6,534 nucleotides of DNA from Candidatus Krumholzibacteriia bacterium (GTDB lineage: Bacteria; Krumholzibacteriota; Krumholzibacteriia; LZORAL124-64-63), in NCBI GenBank assembly GCA_014859985.1, contig JACZKN010000185.1:1-6534 (forward strand), written 5' to 3'. Position numbers and translations under genes: made by a program. Below are positions 5,205-6,534 of the stretch, one piece after another; the stretch's first letter is position 1; every line of letters begins with the position of its first letter. Under the pieces are notes generated by a model. It ran no database searches and was not told the DNA's origin. It saw nothing but the letters and a program-made list of their open reading frames with translations.

Positions 5205-6534
5205 GACGGACTGAGGCACATCATCGAGACGGCCAAGGGGCGCCTGGCGGTCCTGACCTTCAACCAGAAGGTCCTGCTGGGCGCCGTGCTGACCGCCAGC
5301 GTGATCAGCGTGGCGATCTTCTCCCTGTGGCTGCAGCAGGAGGAGATGGCGGTCCTTTTCACGGGTCTGGGCCCGGAGGACGCCGCGGCGGCCCTCGAGG
5401 AGCTCGCCAAGCAGGATGTCTCCACCGAGCTCGCCAACGGCGGGACCACCATCCTGGTGCCGGCCGCCCAGAAGGACCGCCTGCGCCTGGACCTGACCAC
5501 CAAGGGGATCCCCTCCAGCGGCACCGTGGGCTTCGAGATCTTCGACGGCAAGCAGTACGGCCTGACCGAGTTCCTGCAGAACGTCAACTTCAAGCGGGCC
5601 CTCGAGGGCGAACTGGTCAAATCCATTGAGACCCTGCAAGGAATCCAGTCGGCCCGGGTGCACCTGGTGCTGCCCAAGCCCACCATCTTCCAGCGCGAGT
5701 CGGCCCAGGCCACCGCGAGCGTCGTGCTGCGCCTCGGCCGGCAGGCGCGCCTCGTCGACAGCCAGATCGCCGGCATCCAGAGCCTGGTGTCCGGCAGCGT
5801 GGAGAACCTGGACACGGCCAACGTCACGGTCGTCGACCAGCACGGCAAGGTGCTGAGCGCGGCCGTCAGGGACGACGACCTGGGCCGCAGCGAGGACCAG
5901 CTGGCCCTGCGCAAGGAGGTCGAAGGCCACCTCGCGGAGAAGGCCGCCAGCATGCTGGACAAGGTGCTGGGGCCCGGGCGCTCCATCGTGCGCGTGGACG
6001 CCACCCTCAACTTCGAGAAGATCGACCGTGAGCGGGAGATCTACGACCCCGCTGCCACCGTGGTGCGCAGCGAGGCCCGCACCGAGTCCAGCACCCCCGA
6101 GGACGGCACCAGCGAGCAGTCCGAGACCAACTACGAGATCAACCGCACCGTCGAGCGCATCGTCGGCCAGACCGGCGGGATCAGCTCCCTCTCGGTGGCG
6201 GTGTTCGTCGACGGCCACTACCAGCCGGCGGCCGAAGGCGGCGAGCCGGTCTACCAGCCGCTGGCCGAGGACGAGCTGGGCCAGCTGCGGCGCATCGTGC
6301 AGACCGCCGTCGGCCTGAACAGCGTGCGCGGCGACCAGATCGAGGTCGTCAACATGCAGTTCCGCCAGCAGGAGGAGTACGGCACGACCGGCGCCCCCGC
6401 TGGCGAATGGGTCGGCCTGGCCACCCGACACGGGGGCCGGGTGCTGCTGGTGATCATGCTGGCGGCGGTGGCCCTGGCCCTGCGCCGCAACGTCGCGCGC
6501 CTGCTGGGCGACGCCTTCGGGCCCGGGCCTGGGG
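5202..6534 (+). CDS. fliF: Flagellar MS-ring protein FliF (3' end outside window)
   Basis: FliF forms the MS ring in the inner membrane, the base on which rod, C ring and export gate are built. The 444 visible codons cover most of the protein; the usual length is about 530-570, so the cytoplasmic C-terminal tail that binds FliG is missing at the window edge. Residues 24-44 form the first membrane helix (KVLLGAVLTASVISVAIF). The YscJ/FliF domain follows: LFTGLGPEDAAAALEEL (52-68), GFEIFDGKQYGLTEFL (109-125 region), NFKRALEGELVKSIETL (129-145) and ARVHLVLPK (151-159). The FliF-specific C-terminal periplasmic domain has YDPAATVVRSE (281-291), NYEINRTVERIV (310-321) and SVAVFVDG. The second membrane helix begins at about 414 (VLLVIMLAAVALAL). 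No frameshift is seen. Start codon is GTG, with GAGG as ribosome site. FliG would be expected next. Confidence 0.97.
   Translation, partial: MDGLRHIIETAKGRLAVLTFNQKVLLGAVLTASVISVAIFSLWLQQEEMAVLFTGLGPEDAAAALEELAKQDVSTELANGGTTILVPAAQKDRLRLDLTTKGIPSSGTVGFEIFDGKQYGLTEFLQNVNFKRALEGELVKSIETLQGIQSARVHLVLPKPTIFQRESAQATASVVLRLGRQARLVDSQIAGIQSLVSGSVENLDTANVTVVDQHGKVLSAAVRDDDLGRSEDQLALRKEVEGHLAEKAASMLDKVLGPGRSIVRVDATLNFEKIDREREIYDPAATVVRSEARTESSTPEDGTSEQSETNYEINRTVERIVGQTGGISSLSVAVFVDGHYQPAAEGGEPVYQPLAEDELGQLRRIVQTAVGLNSVRGDQIEVVNMQFRQQEEYGTTGAPAGEWVGLATRHGGRVLLVIMLAAVALALRRNVARLLGDAFGPGPG

Noticed and set aside
5169..6431. 420-codon open frame on the - strand opposite fliF
   Set aside because: The + strand encodes unmistakable FliF. 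The antisense frame has no recognisable domain and no ribosome site was noted.

Overview
This window is the start of a flagellar assembly operon from a high-GC (roughly 70% by eye), flagellated bacterium. All genes are on the + strand and tightly packed. The sigma-54-type (NtrC-family) regulator and the exported N-terminal signal peptide suggest a Gram-negative-type lineage. The phylum cannot be fixed from sequence alone: Deltaproteobacteria-like groups or an uncultured FCB-type lineage would both fit, and this is only an inference.

Layout. Positions 1-292 hold no convincing gene. They contain a cluster of GC-rich hairpins (about 18-76, one terminator-like), three adjacent palindromes (134-175), a good match to a sigma-54 -24/-12 promoter (207-222), another small palindrome (256-266) and a Shine-Dalgarno for the first gene. 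Then follow: an exported TPR-like protein of unknown role (293-1399), a small helical protein resembling the FlgN export chaperone (1371-1766), a cytoplasmic sensor-less histidine kinase (1766-2479), an NtrC-family sigma-54 activator (2508-3878), the proximal rod proteins FlgB (3883-4293) and FlgC (4332-4835), the MS ring-rod adaptor FliE (4870-5172), and the MS-ring protein FliF, which starts at a GTG (5202) and runs off the right edge.

How the genes work together. FliF builds the MS ring in the inner membrane, FliE joins it to the rod, and FlgB/FlgC form the proximal rod. These are early structures of the basal body. The kinase/activator pair directly upstream resembles the FleSR, FlrBC and FlgSR systems, which switch on sigma-54-dependent flagellar genes as assembly proceeds. 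The candidate sigma-54 promoter with palindromes upstream of it suggests that the activator controls the operon that encodes it, a positive feedback loop. That is an inference. Gaps are short throughout, with a 29-bp overlap between the first two genes and a stop/start overlap between the chaperone-like gene and the kinase, so one transcript and coupled translation are likely.

No mobile element, CRISPR array, tRNA or rRNA was seen. The structural genes are ordinary. The points most worth a second look are the leader region, the unusual H-box of the kinase, the chaperone-kinase coupling, the unrecognised exported first gene and the long FlgC.
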